Assembly (NCBI GenBank): GCA_947685225.1
Contig: CANTUV010000053.1
Span: 3,829,501-3,893,500, forward strand
From: Garcia nutans
Lineage: Eukaryota; Streptophyta; Magnoliopsida; Malpighiales; Euphorbiaceae
Direction: 5' to 3'
Length of the DNA stretch: 64,000 nucleotides
The translations under genes were made by a program, and so were the position numbers. The notes beneath the pieces were generated by a model that saw nothing but the letters and a program-made list of their open reading frames with translations, searched no databases and was not told where the DNA came from. The first letter of the stretch is position 1. Each line of letters starts with the position of its first letter. Below, one piece after another: positions 38,173 to 50,136 of the stretch.

Positions 38173-39039
38173 CTATTCATTTATTTTCTGTAAATGATAA
38201 TTATTTTTTAAATTACAAAGTTGTTCAGACTTTGCCTTTATAAGAGCATTTATTTGTAATTCATTTATTGAATGAGCTTTTAAAAGATTTAAATTCCTCT
38301 TTTTAGGTTTTTCTAAAAATGGGAAAATTATTTTTTGATTTCTAACTTTAAAACTTATACTATCATCATTTACTGAATAAGGTGTTATCAAAATCATAAA
38401 TGGTGTTCCTAAGATTACCATATGATGAATGTTAGTTAAAATAAATATATTCTTTATTTCTAAATTTTTATCTATAATAGAGGCTTCTGCTTTACCAAGT
38501 ATATTTAATTTAGATTTATTTGCTGCAGATAAACTTTCATTAGTTTCTTGCCAAAATCTCTTTGGTACTAAACTAGGTTTTATGCAATTTAAATTAGCTC
38601 CTGTATCAAATAATGCTATAGTTTCTATATTATAATTATCTGAAAATTTTAATTTTATTTTTATTAAATACTTCCTAGATGTTATCTCATGCAACATAAA
38701 AATTAAATTATCAGGAATTTTATCTTTATTAATTAAACTAATTTCATTATCAGTTTCTTTACCAATTATTTGTTCAATATCTTCTTCAGCTTCTTCATCA
38801 GAAGAAGGAGTTGAGTTTAATAAAGATTTTATTATCTGTGAATCTTGTTCTTGTTTATTTTTTAATTCTTTTAATTCTAATTTTATTTCTTTAATTTCTT
38901 TTTGTAAATCATTTATAGTTGGTTTGTTTTTTACTGTTTTATTTTTATTTAATATTGTGGTTAAATCATATGTATGTTTACTAGTGCTAGGTAATATAGA
39001 ATGTTTAGGCTTATCACTTTCTAAAATTTTGTTTAACAT
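38173..39039 (-). pseudogene. ORF1 middle part: aspartic protease
   Basis: The active site FDTGANLNC is at 38590-38611 (DTGAN 38593-38607), with a conserved IILGTPFM-like segment (VILGTPFMI) downstream, as in viral aspartic proteases. A Lys/Glu-rich coiled-coil-like segment precedes it. The protease would cut the polyprotein. A TAG at 38173-38175 interrupts the frame before reverse transcriptase. Confidence 0.85.
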
Positions 39040-39127
39040 CTTTTCTTGAATTTTAGGATCAGTTATATATTTTATTGCTTCTAATATAGACTCCTGTTCT
39101 TTAGTTAATACATTTAATGATTTACTG

Positions 39128-40180
39128 CTATATTTCAGAACTTGATTCTGTTCCTATATCATCTATCTGATTTAATTCCTCAGAATCTGAATAATCTTCA
39201 GAATCTGAATATTCTAGATATAACTCATGAATTTTATTTATTACAGATTCTTCTAAATTTAATTCTTGTAATTTTTTATCAAATTTACAAAATCTTGATG
39301 TGTGGCCTTTTCTTCCACATTTATAGCAAGTTAAATCTTTATATGATGTGAATTTTTTATCTTTTTGTTTATATAGTTTTCTACTAGGTTTTCTATATTT
39401 ATAAGGTTTATAAGGTTTCTGTTTTTTATAATAATCATCTTTATCTAATCTTTTTTTATAACTCTTTTTATGATATTTTTTATAAGGTTTTTTATATTTT
39501 CTTGTAGTAGAACACTGTCCATTACAATCTTTATGTTTCTGTGTTATATTATAATCAAATTGTTTACAGAAAGAACCTAATTCTTGTTTAGTCTTTCTCA
39601 TTTCGTATTTTAATGATTTTTGAAGTTTTATGTCTTGACAAAGCTTTAGTCCTTCTTTTTGAACTATACTAAACAGTTGTCCATAAGTCAACATATCATA
39701 AGGAATAGGGTTTCCAAATTCCTGTTTTATATAGTTTCTAACTTTCTCTCCTAGGAAAAAGGGTAATTCTGCTAGGAATTTTTCCTTCCAGAATGCCTGG
39801 TTGGAATCTTCTCTAAGCATTATCCTAGTTAGGAAAGTTGTTTTATAAAACTGAAAATCACTAAGTTTCTTACACCTAAGATTACTCAGTAATTCAGCAT
39901 TTTTATCCTTTAAATGAGTAGGGTCACCTATGAAATGAAGTGATATAGTCAAGATTAGTGTTGCCACTGCATCTTGAATAGTATCACCAAATTCATTTAA
40001 TATGGGTATTCCATCTTCATAAGTTTTTATAGCATTTAGAATTTCTAAATGTTGTTCATCAGTGAGATGATTATCCCACCAACCTTTAAGTTGACCAGTA
40101 AAGCCAGCTATAAGAAGTTCAGCTATAGTCTTATCAGAAGTGTCTGTTTGGGTTCTATAAGCATTGGCAGCCATTGTCAT
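39128..40180 (-). pseudogene. ORF1: coat-protein region with zinc knuckle
   Basis: The C-terminal third is very basic (Lys/Tyr-rich) and ends in a standard CCHC knuckle, CYKCGRKGHTSRFC, at 39287-39328, followed by an acidic Ser/Asp/Glu tail. The N-terminal part contains LKGWWDNHLTD and FIGDPTHLKDKN, resembling coat-protein segments of caulimovirids. It would bind and package the nucleic acid. An in-frame TAG just before the first Met, and another at 39128-39130, break continuity with the rest of ORF1. Confidence 0.85.
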
Positions 40181-40186
40181 CTGCTA

Positions 40187-42370
40187 TAGAAGACTCAGAA
40201 TATTGTATTCTGATAGGCTATCAATGTTCCATTCATAAACTGAGGAGGCATTATACTTATACTGTGTTAAGGTATTAGGTCTATCTGCTACACCTAAGTC
40301 TGGGGCAGACATTCTAGGTGCTACAGATTGATTATATGTTATCCAATTTATTTGTGGTTCAAGGGCTTTACTAAAGGTTTTAATATCTTCAGATTCAGGT
40401 TGAGAATCCTCAACTGATTCTGATTCAAGTTCTTGGGTAACTATACTAATGGTTTTAGAAGCTTTAGACTGAGGTGTTTCTTGAACTACCTGTTTTGACC
40501 CAGAAGAAGAGTCAATTTTACTTAATCGTTCTTTAATTGCTTTTACAAAATCAGAGTCTTTAGATTTAACTTCTTTTTGTCCTGTTTTAGAAACTTCAAA
40601 AGGTTTAAAAACATGGGACTTAAGTTTTTTATCCTTTACATCTTTTTCAATTTTTACTATTTTACTTTCTTTAATAGTATCTTCTATCCTATTTAACTGT
40701 TGTCCTATACTTATTAGATGTGCATTACTGAAATTATTTTGTTATAATATTTTCCTATTAGGGTCATCTTCAGATATTATTTTAAATGGTGCTATATTTA
40801 TTTCTTTATCTCCATGCAGAAATACACTGGATGCTTTAGGTGGATGTTCACTTTGTATTATTTTATCTTTTACTTTCCATTCTGTATCTTTATTCCTAAT
40901 AGTTACTGGATTTATCAATTTTTCTGTTTTAAGTTTTCCTTTATAAATTCTTTTAAACTAATCAAAGAATTTCATATTAACTTCATAATGTTTTATAAAG
41001 TCAATATATTCTTCTTTAACCGATTCAAAATCTTTTACCTTTTTTATTACATTTTCTAATTTATCTTTATTTTTAATTGCTGATAATTCTTTATTTAATT
41101 TATCACAATTAAAAATGAATTCTTTATTAATTACATTTAATTCTCTATCTATGTTTGCTACATTATCTGTCATAAAAGAAGTTGTAGGTGACATAGGTGG
41201 AGAAGGTGAGTGTTCTATATTCTGAGGTTGATTATAATTAGGGTTTGGTTCCAAAGGGTTCATTGTTCCTGTTGGATTATAATATAAATGTGGTACTGTT
41301 GTACTATAATCTACACCTTTTAATTTATTACTAGATTCAGGTATATCAGATGTAGAATACCTAGGCTTTACTACTATTTGCAGTATAGGTTTAGGTTCAT
41401 TTTCTTTATATGAGGCATATATAACAGAAGGTAACTGTGAGGCTCTACCTATTATATCTACTGTTGATACAGAGGAGGAAGAGTCTGAATACCTACTGCT
41501 TATACTATGTCTACTGAATTTTAATTTAACTTTACCGTCTTCATACTGTTCAATTTTACTGAGTTCTATATTAGGTTTAACTACAGTCTTTGGTTGAGGA
41601 AGAGGAACAGCGTCCTCTTAGACCCATTCATCAGGGAGACTAATATCTTTCTACTGAATAGTCCTAGGGATTACTTTATTAGCTTTACTTAGATCTGTTT
41701 GTAAAATTTTAGTTTCTCCTAATTTAGGTTGCATTATATACTTTGTAGCAAAGGCAGATACCATTGCTTTATACTTTATTTTATACATTAATGCTACAGG
41801 AATAGATCCTTCAAGCATTTTATAATTATGTGTTTTAATTTCTAATACTACACTTTTTAGTATATTTGGATCATTTAATGAAATTGTTATATCTGGGAAA
41901 CAGTCAAATGAGATAGGTCAACTACTCAGACTGGTTTCTATAGTTCCTAATAGTGAGTCATTAAAATTTACAAACCTAGCATCTCTGACCACAGCCAGAA
42001 TACTAGTATTTAATCCTTCTCTAGTTAAAGGTTTTATACCTATTTGTACTAATCATATATGTATATACTTGTATTTTTTATTTTTATGATGCTTTATTGA
42101 TTCTGCAGAAAGTAAAGTTATCTTTTCAAAGGGTTTACTTAACTGTACATCCCTTTCTTCAACTTTAATTATATAATCATTTTTAAATATGTTTAATTTT
42201 GGTATTTTATAAATATGTTCTTTATCTATATTTGGTATTACCCAATTATCAATTGCTTTATTAAAATCTTCTAAAATTACTTCATTTCTGTTTATAATCC
42301 TTTTAACTTCTGATGACTCAGAACTATCTGATTTAGTTGTACTAGCAGATTTACATAGAAATGGTTCCAT
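40187..42370 (-). pseudogene. ORF1 N-terminal part: movement-protein region
   Basis: The first Met at 42370 begins the open piece 42370-42053. Beyond it, similar coding sequence continues in interrupted form to 41263-40958 and on to 40187. Stops include TGA 41918-41920, TAG 41651-41653 and TAA 41618-41620. Position at the polyprotein N-terminus is where florendoviruses place a cell-to-cell movement protein of the 30K family; I infer the domain from position and general composition. The segment 40958-41263 is coiled-coil-like and acidic (KNKDKLENVIKKVKDFE). Confidence 0.6.
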
Positions 42371-42587
42371 TTTTAAATTTTTGAAAAATAGATTTTAAAG
42401 TTTATTAATGTTGGTTTTGGTAGCGACCACTGACTTACTGCCCTAAATGCCTATCCATCGGCTGACACGGGTCTTACTGCATATCCAATACCTAGACAAC
42501 ACTAAGTCCACTCCTAGATCTATAAATCAAAAATTTAACTATGTAAACAATTCTATATCTATCTACTACCACCCCTAAAAGAAGATG

Positions 42588-42599
42588 GCTCTGATACCA
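42588..42599 (-). promoter_or_regulatory. Viral tRNA-Met primer-binding site
   Basis: TGGTATCAGAGC on the minus strand, complementary to the 3' end of plant initiator tRNA-Met, as used by caulimovirids to start minus-strand DNA. It lies at the right end of the integrated genome, directly inside the 21-bp terminal redundancy. Confidence 0.85.
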
Positions 42600-42830
42600 G
42601 CAAAAACGAAAAGATCTTGAGAGCTCGTCTAGACCGATTTGAGTCTAGGCTTGAGTTTGTGATAGCAGTGTTGAGTTGTGGACATCAAGATCAGAGACGA
42701 ACTGCCAGCATGTGTAAATTCTATAATTTTGTAAACATTGATTTTGATATATATACATATGTATTTTTCGCTGCTTATTTAACAAATGTTTTGAATAGAC
42801 TGTTTTGGATAAACTTTTGGGTACTAATAT

Positions 42831-42865
<35 letters not shown>

Positions 42866-43081
42866 ATTTTAACGAAGGAATGTTTTATCTATTACTATTT
42901 ATAATATAGGTTAAATATTTTAAATTTACTCGGACTGACTTATGATGATTATATGTTAAAGATTAAAGTTTGGTTTGTTTAAAATGAACCGTGGCACCCT
43001 TTTATCCGGTATACGTATATCGCTTGTTGTGCGGGTTTATATGGTGTGCGTATATGGGGTACGGGGGTGTTACAACTGTTT

Positions 43082-43093
43082 TGGTATCAGAGC
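43082..43093 (+). promoter_or_regulatory. Primer-binding site of element B
   Basis: TGGTATCAGAGC lies 8 bp after the 5' LTR end (GTGTTACA, 43074). It marks tRNA-Met priming and the plus-strand orientation of B. Confidence 0.85.
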
Positions 43094-43243
43094 CTAGGTT
43101 TGAGGTTCTCAACCTAGGTGAATTGTAAGAAAAAAAAATTTGATTTCTAAAATGTGGTTTTTAAATAAGATACATGCATTGGCACTGGCAGTTTCTAATC
43201 TTTGATGAGATATTTTCTGCTGTGTTTGCAGATATAGGTAGTG

Positions 43244-46200
43244 ATGGTGTCTCAGTCACGTTAGTCCGTGGAAGTTAGTGTTGAGAGTGTAGCTCCTATT
43301 GAGGGTAGAGATGGAGCTAGGGTTGAGTTAACTGGTGAGGCACCTTGTAGACCTTTAATTTTTGACCCAATCCAGTCTAATATGTTTTATTTAGTCTAAA
43401 ATGATTTTTGTTATCTAATTGGTCCAAAATAATTTTTGTTAAATAATTTTTGCTTTAGTATCTAATTTTTATTAATAAAAAATAAAAATAAACAAATCAA
43501 AATCAAAAAATAAAAATAAAAATAAAAATCAGAGTCGGAAAAATCGGCAGCAAAAAATCGTCGCGCTGGCCCGTGGGCATTTCACCCGCAGGAATTTCCT
43601 GCGGGCGAAATCACTGTGCTATTTCGCACGCAGAAATTTTCTGCTACGAAATAGCTTACGGGCCCGCTCCGCGCTCGCTGCCGCAGCCAGCTAGGGCAGA
43701 TTTTTTCGCCAGCTCAGTTTTTCCGCAGCATTTTTTTTTCGGCAGCGCAAATTTTCCGACGCAAAATTTTCGAAACCTAATTCAATTAGGTTTTGGTTTC
43801 TTTTTTTTTATTAATATTACTTACCTTAGCTAATTAGGGAAAAAATAACATCAAACCACTATAAATAAGGACCAAAGACAATTAAAAAAGGGGAGGCAAA
43901 AATCCAAGAGTAGTTTGGAAAATTTGAAACCAAATCAAGGAAGGAAAAGAAGAAATTCAATTCAACTCTTTTCTGGAACAGTAGCAGCATGATTTAGAGG
44001 ATTCAAAGGCAAAAAAAGGCTTGTCTTTGGAGCTAGTTCATCCAAGAAGAATTATTTTTGGAGAAATCATCAAAAGAAGGTATGTGTTAATTAATTTTCT
44101 TTAATTATTTTTTTTACACAGTAGCAAATTTATAAAATCAAAATTAAAAAACCTTTGAACTTTAAGTAAGTTTTTCTAAAGCCAAAAAACCTTATTTCGT
44201 TGGTTTATCTTCCAAAAGGCTTAAAATTATTATTTTTACTTCTTAAAGATCTTAAAACACTAATTGAACATGATTTTCAACAAAATTAAGATTTAAATTC
44301 TGTTTCTTTTAAAAATTTAAAGTAGGCTCTATTTCATTCAAAAAGCCTTAAAAAAACATCTTTTCTACTTATAAAAATTTTAATTTATTTGTTTAAGTTC
44401 ATAAAACTTCATGAAATTATCAAATTGATTTCCAAATTCTTAAAAATTATTCACCACCCGTGACCCTACTTCCAAAATATCAAATCCAAATTCAACTTCC
44501 AAAATTCAAAATAATGAGCACTAACCCTTTTAAAACCTTAAACCCTAATTTTTATGAACCCTAATCCTTTTAAAACATTAAAAAACATAAAAACCTAAAT
44601 TTTACACAGTAGCTTAGGAACCCAATAACCAAAAATCACAAATTAAAGTATTTTAAAGTGTTTAAAACCTAGTTTCATGATATCATCATTTAAACCTTAA
44701 TTTTGTTAATCAAAGAGTTACCAACCCTTTAAAACATAAAACCCTAATTTATTTTAATTCCATAAAAAGTCACAGTAGCCATAATTGGACTTTTATTTGC
44801 TTTATTCAATTCCATACTTGATTATGCTTTGGTTTATTTCTTATGCTTTAATTTATTTAAATTCAATACTTGATTTATTTAATTTATCATGGATGGATGT
44901 TTATTTTATATTTTGATTGATAGCTTTGATGAATAATTTATTTATTATGAATGATTATTTACTTTTATCAATTGATTTAGATATCCAAAAGTTATAAGAG
45001 GTATGTTTCCACTTGGTGGGTACCTCATTAGTTAAATATCATATAACTTAATTTGCTTTTCTATTTTAGAACCAATGTAAAGGACATGTTTCTACCTTTC
45101 GGTGGGTATCCTATCTAGGCATGTGATGTAAGGACATGTTTCCATCCTTGGATGGGTGTCCATTTATTTGTTTTGTTTGGACATTGGTTTGATTTTAATA
45201 TAATGATGCTTTCTTTTAATTATTATGTGTAATATGGATAATGTTATTATATTTAAGAATTTTATAAAATTAAGACCTGTAAAGGAGGCCGGTTCCAATG
45301 AATCGGGCGTTGTGGGGGTGTTGGGCCATTTCTCACCTTCCCCACACGTACCCAACTTTTCAAACCCATTAGGGGGTTGGGGATTCCTTAGGAATCGAGT
45401 CATCCACCCCTTTCTTTTTTCCCGGCCCGTCCGGGTGGCGACTCCATTTTCTCCGGACTTAGGTCCATGTTCTCTAAGGCCCCGAGCCTAAACAGTGCTG
45501 AAGTCGCAAGAACCATTCCACCGGGAGTGGAGGCAAAATTCCCCGCTCACACACCTACTCCTATGCCTGAGAGACCCACTGCTGATGAGATTCCACCGGT
45601 TTGGTTACGACATGTGGTAGATTTATTGAGGCAAGCTCTAGTGCAGCAACCGCCATTGCAACCACAGCCACAAGTACCGGTGAGGTAGTATGATAAATTA
45701 AGGAAGTTTGGAGCTGAGGACTTCTTTGGTACTACAGTTCCTACAGTAGCTGAGCAGTTGTTGGAAAGAGTTCAGAGGGTATTTATCCAGTTGCAAGCCA
45801 CTCCTGAAGAGAAGTTTGATTATGCTAGGTCTCTTCTGCAGAGAGATGTGTATGATTGGTGGAAGACGGTTCCTCATGCCATGGATGATCTATCGACCTT
45901 GTCTTATTGTGATTTTCTGTGGGAGTTTGAGCAAAAGTATACTTTGAGGGAGTATAAGGATGCTAAGAAGATGGAGTTTTTGAATCTGAGGGAAGATAAC
46001 CGGACGGTGATAGAGTATGAGATAGAGTTCATCTGGTTGAGTTATTATGCCGGTGGGATTATTTCAGATAAGATAGACCGGTGCAGGAGTTTTGAGGAGG
46101 GGTTGAGGCCATCTATTATGTGTATTATTGTTGGTTCTCGATATCAGGATCTTTCCCAGCTTGTTGCAGTGGCCCAGAGTTTTGAAAGAGCACAGGCTAT

Positions 46201-46690
46201 TGCAGCAGCTGCTACTGAGGAGGAGACTAGAGTTAGGAGACCCCAGTTTGAGGTAGGGTCTTCATCTGCAAAGAGAGGCTGAGGAGGTCATTTTCAAAGG
46301 TTTAGTAGGGGCCAGAGGCAGCTTGTTAGGTCAGTCCCACATCAGAGGCGGAGATCGAGACCTACAGTTTCTGTGGCAGTGCATCGATCCTAGTGGCTTA
46401 GAGGTCTACTCCACCTACATGTGTCCATTGTGGTAGGATACATGGGAGTGTTTGTTGGAAGATTGGTGGACCAGCTATATATTTCAGATGCAGTTCGCCT
46501 GACCATTTCATCAGCTGAGCTACAGGAGGATAGGCAGGCAGATTCTGCAATTTCTCGATTTAGTGTCAGAGGAGGTCTAGTGGCAGAGGTTTCAGTAGAG
46601 GTGGTAGACTCGGGTTTAGTCAGAGAGGAGGCTCTACATCCGAAGGTAATAGGCCAGATGAGGTTGGGCCTTCTCAGCGAGTGTATGTGA
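43244..46690 (+). pseudogene. gag of element B, split by a solo LTR
   Basis: The ATG at 43244 (MVSQSR) is soon followed by an in-frame TAG. After about 100 bp the gene is interrupted by the family-A solo LTR (43346-45551) and then continues. The capsid domain (45758-46282) shows DVYDWWKTVPHAMDDL, FLNLREDNRTVIEY and FEEGLRPSI, typical of Ty3/gypsy gag. A zinc-knuckle CVHCGRIHGSVC is at about 46420-46455 in a different frame from the capsid part, so frameshifts occurred. Gag would form the particle and bind RNA. Confidence 0.85.
43346..45551 (+). mobile_element. Family-A solo LTR (A2) inside element B gag
   Basis: It opens TGTAGACCTTTAAT and ends CCCCGCTCACA, flanked by a perfect CACCT duplication (43341-43345 and 45552-45556). 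It is 2206 bp with no internal domain. A CG-rich block with strong inverted repeats (43579-43611), TATAAATA at 43860-43867 and AAACCCTAA-type motifs are present. It contains no gene. Confidence 0.95.
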
Positions 46691-47980
46691 TGCAGAGGCA
46701 ACTAGATGCTTCAGCCGTCATTGCGGGTACATTTTCTTTATTTGGCATTTCAGTTCTTGCTCTAATTGATCCAGGATCTACTCATTCATATATAAGTGCA
46801 TCCATCTTGCCTGTGTTTGAATTACATTCTGAGTCCCTAGGATTTGGTGTCTTGGTGACAAATCCTTTAGGGCATAGTTGTTATAGTGAGTAAGGTGCAC
46901 CGAGATAGTCCAGTTGTTGTTCAGGATGAGAAGTTTCTTGGTGATTTGATTGAAATGCCTTTTAAGGAGTATGATTTGATCTTAGGCATGGATTGGTTGT
47001 CTAAGCATGGGGCTGTAGTAGATTGTCAGAAGAAGTGTGTTACCCTGAGAATCGGTGATGGTAGAAGTGTTATGGTATCTAGTGAGCAGAGACAACTTGC
47101 ATCCTTGTTTGTTTCAGTTGTTACAGCTAGGAGGATGATTCGAAAAGGGTGCGATGCTTATCTTGCTCATGTTGTGGATACCAGAGTAGTGGGTTCCCAG
47201 CTTGATAGTATACCCACAGTTGTTGAATTCCCATATGTGTTTCCCGAGGAGTTGCCAAGGATGCCCCCTGAAAGAGAGGTTGAGTTTGGTATCGATTTGT
47301 TGCCTGGTACCACTCCTATCTCTGTTACTCCCTATCGAATGGCACCTGCTGAGTTGAGAGAGTTGAAGGTGCAGTTGCAAGAGTTGTTGGATAAAGGGTT
47401 TGTTCGCCCTAGTGTGTCTCCATGGGAAGCTCCTGTTCTATTTGTGAAGAAGAAGGATGGTACTTTGATACTGTGCATTGATTATAGGCAGTTGAATAAG
47501 GTGACCATCAAGAATAAGTATCCTTTGCCTCGAAATGATGATCTCTTTGATCAATTGAAAGGAGCAGCAGTTTTCTCCAAGATTGATCTGAGATTAGGGA
47601 ACCATCAGTTGAGAATCAAAGAGGAAGATATTCCTAAGACAGCTTTTCGCACAAGGTATGGGCATTATGAGTTTTTGGTGATGCCTTTTGGATTGACAAA
47701 TGCACCTGCAGCTTTTATGGATTTGATGAACAGGGTGTTTAGACCCTATTTGGATCAGTTTGTAGTAGTTTTTATTGATGATATTTTGGTGTATTCGCAC
47801 AATAAGAAAGAGCATGATGAGCATTTGCGGATTGTATTGCAGACATTGAGAGAGAAGCAATTGTATGCTAAGCTATCTAAGTGTGAGTTTTGGCTTGATC
47901 AAGTGACTTTTCTTGGTCATGTGGTTTTAGCAGATGGTATTAGAGTTGATCCGAGTAAAGTTGAAGCTATTTTGAATTAG
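46681..47980 (+). pseudogene. Protease and reverse transcriptase of element B
   Basis: The protease has ALIDPGSTHSYIS, where the usual D(S/T)G is DPG, as in some Tekay elements. A frame change near 46890 separates it from the next open piece, which holds FKEYDLILGMDWL and then reverse transcriptase: DYRQLNKVTIKNKYPLPR, FSKIDLRLGNHQL, MPFGLTNAPAAFMDLMN, and catalytic FIDD at 47771-47782. The frame stops at TAG 47978-47980, at the Trp position of the common NWSPP segment. Confidence 0.9.
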
Positions 47981-47995
47981 AGTCCATCGAAGTCT

Positions 47996-50090
47996 GTGAC
48001 TGAAGTTAGAAGTTTTCTTGGTTTGACAGGCTATTATCGATGGTTTGTGAAGGGTTTTTCTTTGATAGCTACCCCACTCACTAGATTACTTCGGAAGGGA
48101 GTTAGATTTGTGTGGACAGATCAGTGTCAAGCAAGATTTGAGCAATTGAAAGAGATGTTGACTCCAGCTCCTGTTCTTACCTTGCTTGTGGAAGATAAAC
48201 CGTATGTGATTTACAGTGATGCTTCACATAATGGTTTAGGTTGTGTTTTGATGCAAGAAGGTAGAGTCATAGCTTATGCTTCTCAACAGTTGAAGCCGCA
48301 TGAATTGAATTACCCGACGCATAATTTGGAGTTAGCAGCCATAGTTTTTGCTTTGAAGATTTGGCGACACTACTTGTATGGGGAGACGTGTTTCATTTAT
48401 ACAGATCATAAGAGTTTGAAATACTTGGGTGTTCAGAAAGAGCTGAATCTTCGGCAAAGACGGTGGTTGGAGTTTATCAAAGACTATGACAGTTTGATTG
48501 ATTATCATCCTGGTAAGGCAAATGTTGTTGCGGATGCCTTGAGTCGGAAGTCTTTGGCAGGTTTGACTGCTTATTCGCTCTCATTGCTTATTGAGTTGAG
48601 AGCACTGCATGCTAGTTTTGAGGATGGTGCTTTGCTGGATCTGTTGCAGTTGAGACCGGTGTTGTTGGATCATATTAAAGAGGCTCAGTTGGCAGATGAG
48701 AAAATTCAGAAGATTGTTTTGGATTGTCAGAAGGGAGAGAGCCAAGATTTCCATGAGAGGAATAATGGCAGCCTTTGGTACAAAGATAGATTGTGTGTTC
48801 CTAATGATGCAAGACTGAGAAAGATTATTTTAGAGGAAGCACATCAATCGGCTTTTGCTATGCACCCTGGGAGTACTAAGATGTACCATGATTTGAAGCA
48901 ACATTATTGGTGGTCAGGTATGAAGAGGGACATAGTGGAGCTTGTATCTAATTCTCTCACTTGTCAAAGAGTGAAGGCCGAGCACCAAGTTCCTTCGGGG
49001 TTGCTCCAACCTTTATCAGTGCCTGAATGGAAATGGGAGCGAGTAACGATGGATTTTGTGACTGGTTTGCCTTTGACTCAGAAGAAGCATGATACAATTT
49101 GAGTGATTGTTGATTGGTTGATGAAGATAGCTCATTTTCTTCCAGTTCGAATGGATTATTCTCTGGAAAAGTTGGCTGAGCTGTATATCAGTGAGATAGT
49201 GAGATTGCATGGGTCCCAATTTCTTTGGTATCTGATCGAGATTCCCTGTTCACTTTAAGGATTTGGAAGAGTTTGCATGTTTCTTTTTGTTCTCAATTGC
49301 ACTTTAGCACTACTTCCATCCTCAGACAGATGGGCAGTCAGAGAGAGTGATAAAGATTTTGGAGGATATGTTGAGGAGCTGTGTCATTGATTTCTTGGGA
49401 AGATGGGACAGATTCTTACCATTGATTGAGTTTGCTTATAACAACAGTCATCAGTCTAGTATTAGAATGGCACCATTTGAGGCATTGTATGGTAGAAGAT
49501 GCAGAACACCTCTATGTTGGAATGAGGTTGGAGAAGGTAGGTTGGTTGGTCCCGATTTGATTTAAGAAATGAAGGAGAAAGTGAAGATAATTCGGGATCG
49601 ATTGAAAGCAGCTTCAGACTGACAGAAATCCTATTCATATTTGAAGAGGAGAGATATAGAGTTTAGTGTTGGAGATAAAGTATTTTTAAAAGTGTCTCCT
49701 TGGAAGAGAATTTTGAGATTTGGCCGTAAAGGGAAGTTAAGTCCCCATTTCATTGGACCTTATGAAGTACTGGAGAAAGTTGGACCAGTTGCTTATAGAC
49801 TCGCTTTGCCACTTGAGTTGGATAAAATTCACAATGTCTTCCATGTTTATATGCTACGGAGGTATAGGCTAGACCCATCTCATGTTTTGTCAGTGGAATC
49901 CATTGAGGTGAGTCCGAATCTGACTTTTGAAGAAGAACCGGTGGTTATTTTAGCACATGGAGTGAAAGAGTTGAGAAATAAGAAAGTGCCAATTGTGAAG
50001 GTTCTTTGGAAGAATCATGCTAGAGAAGAGGCAACTTGGGAGAGTGAGCAAGCAATGCGAGATCAGTATCCTCAATTATTCCAAACGTGA
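47996..50090 (+). pseudogene. RNase H, integrase and chromodomain-like tail of element B
   Basis: RNase H is clear (YSDASHNGLGCVLMQ, LELAAIVFALKIWRHYL, YTDHKSLKYL, ANVVADALSRK). The integrase zinc region keeps HPGSTKMYH but has Ser in place of the first Cys of the CX2C pair (SNSLTCQ). The catalytic core begins MDFVTGLPL, then TGA 49100-49102. An apparent 1-bp loss near 49210 and a TGA at 49620-49622 follow. The C-terminal part (49641-50090) has VGPVAYRLALP and a tail KVPIVKVLWKNHAREEATWE, the chromodomain-type ending of Tekay chromoviruses, thought to guide insertion to particular chromatin. Confidence 0.88.
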
Positions 50091-50123
50091 GAATAGGTAA
50101 TTTTGAGGATGAAATTATTTTGT

Positions 50124-50136
50124 AGAGAGGGAGAAT
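50124..50136 (+). promoter_or_regulatory. Polypurine tract of element B
   Basis: AGAGAGGGAGAAT lies directly before the TG of the 3' LTR. The same sequence, reversed, marks element D at 18785-18792 and 52800. Confidence 0.85.

Larger units (their letters stand above)
33870..42618 (-). mobile_element. Endogenous pararetrovirus, florendovirus-like (one genome length)
   Basis: On the minus strand this is a single genome of about 8.73 kb: tRNA-Met-type primer site, a long ORF1 with movement protein, coat protein, protease, reverse transcriptase and RNase H regions in that order, an overlapping ORF2, and an intergenic region with TATA and poly(A) signals. There is no integrase and no LTR. The layout of one long polyprotein and a downstream ORF2 fits the florendoviruses (Caulimoviridae) known as old residents of plant genomes. 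A 21-bp segment next to the primer site is present at both ends (33870-33890 and 42598-42618, one mismatch). Multiple stops and a frameshift make it a defective relic. Confidence 0.88.
18793..43074 (+). repeat. 5' LTR of element B, split into five pieces
   Basis: The pieces 18793-19630, 21925-22164, 23119-23585, 33481-33869 and 42619-43074 follow, in the same order, the uninterrupted 3' LTR at 50137-52794. The first four junctions carry target-site duplications or, for the virus, a (TA)n run. About 250 bp that are present in the 3' LTR (roughly 52100-52348) are missing at the virus. Near 19045 a (CTTT)n run matches that at 50394. Confidence 0.9.

Noticed and set aside
43082..43093. Possible tRNA gene fragments at TGGTATCAGAGC sites (also 42588-42599 and 55711-55724)
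   Set aside because: Only the 3'-end complement is present; these are primer-binding sites.
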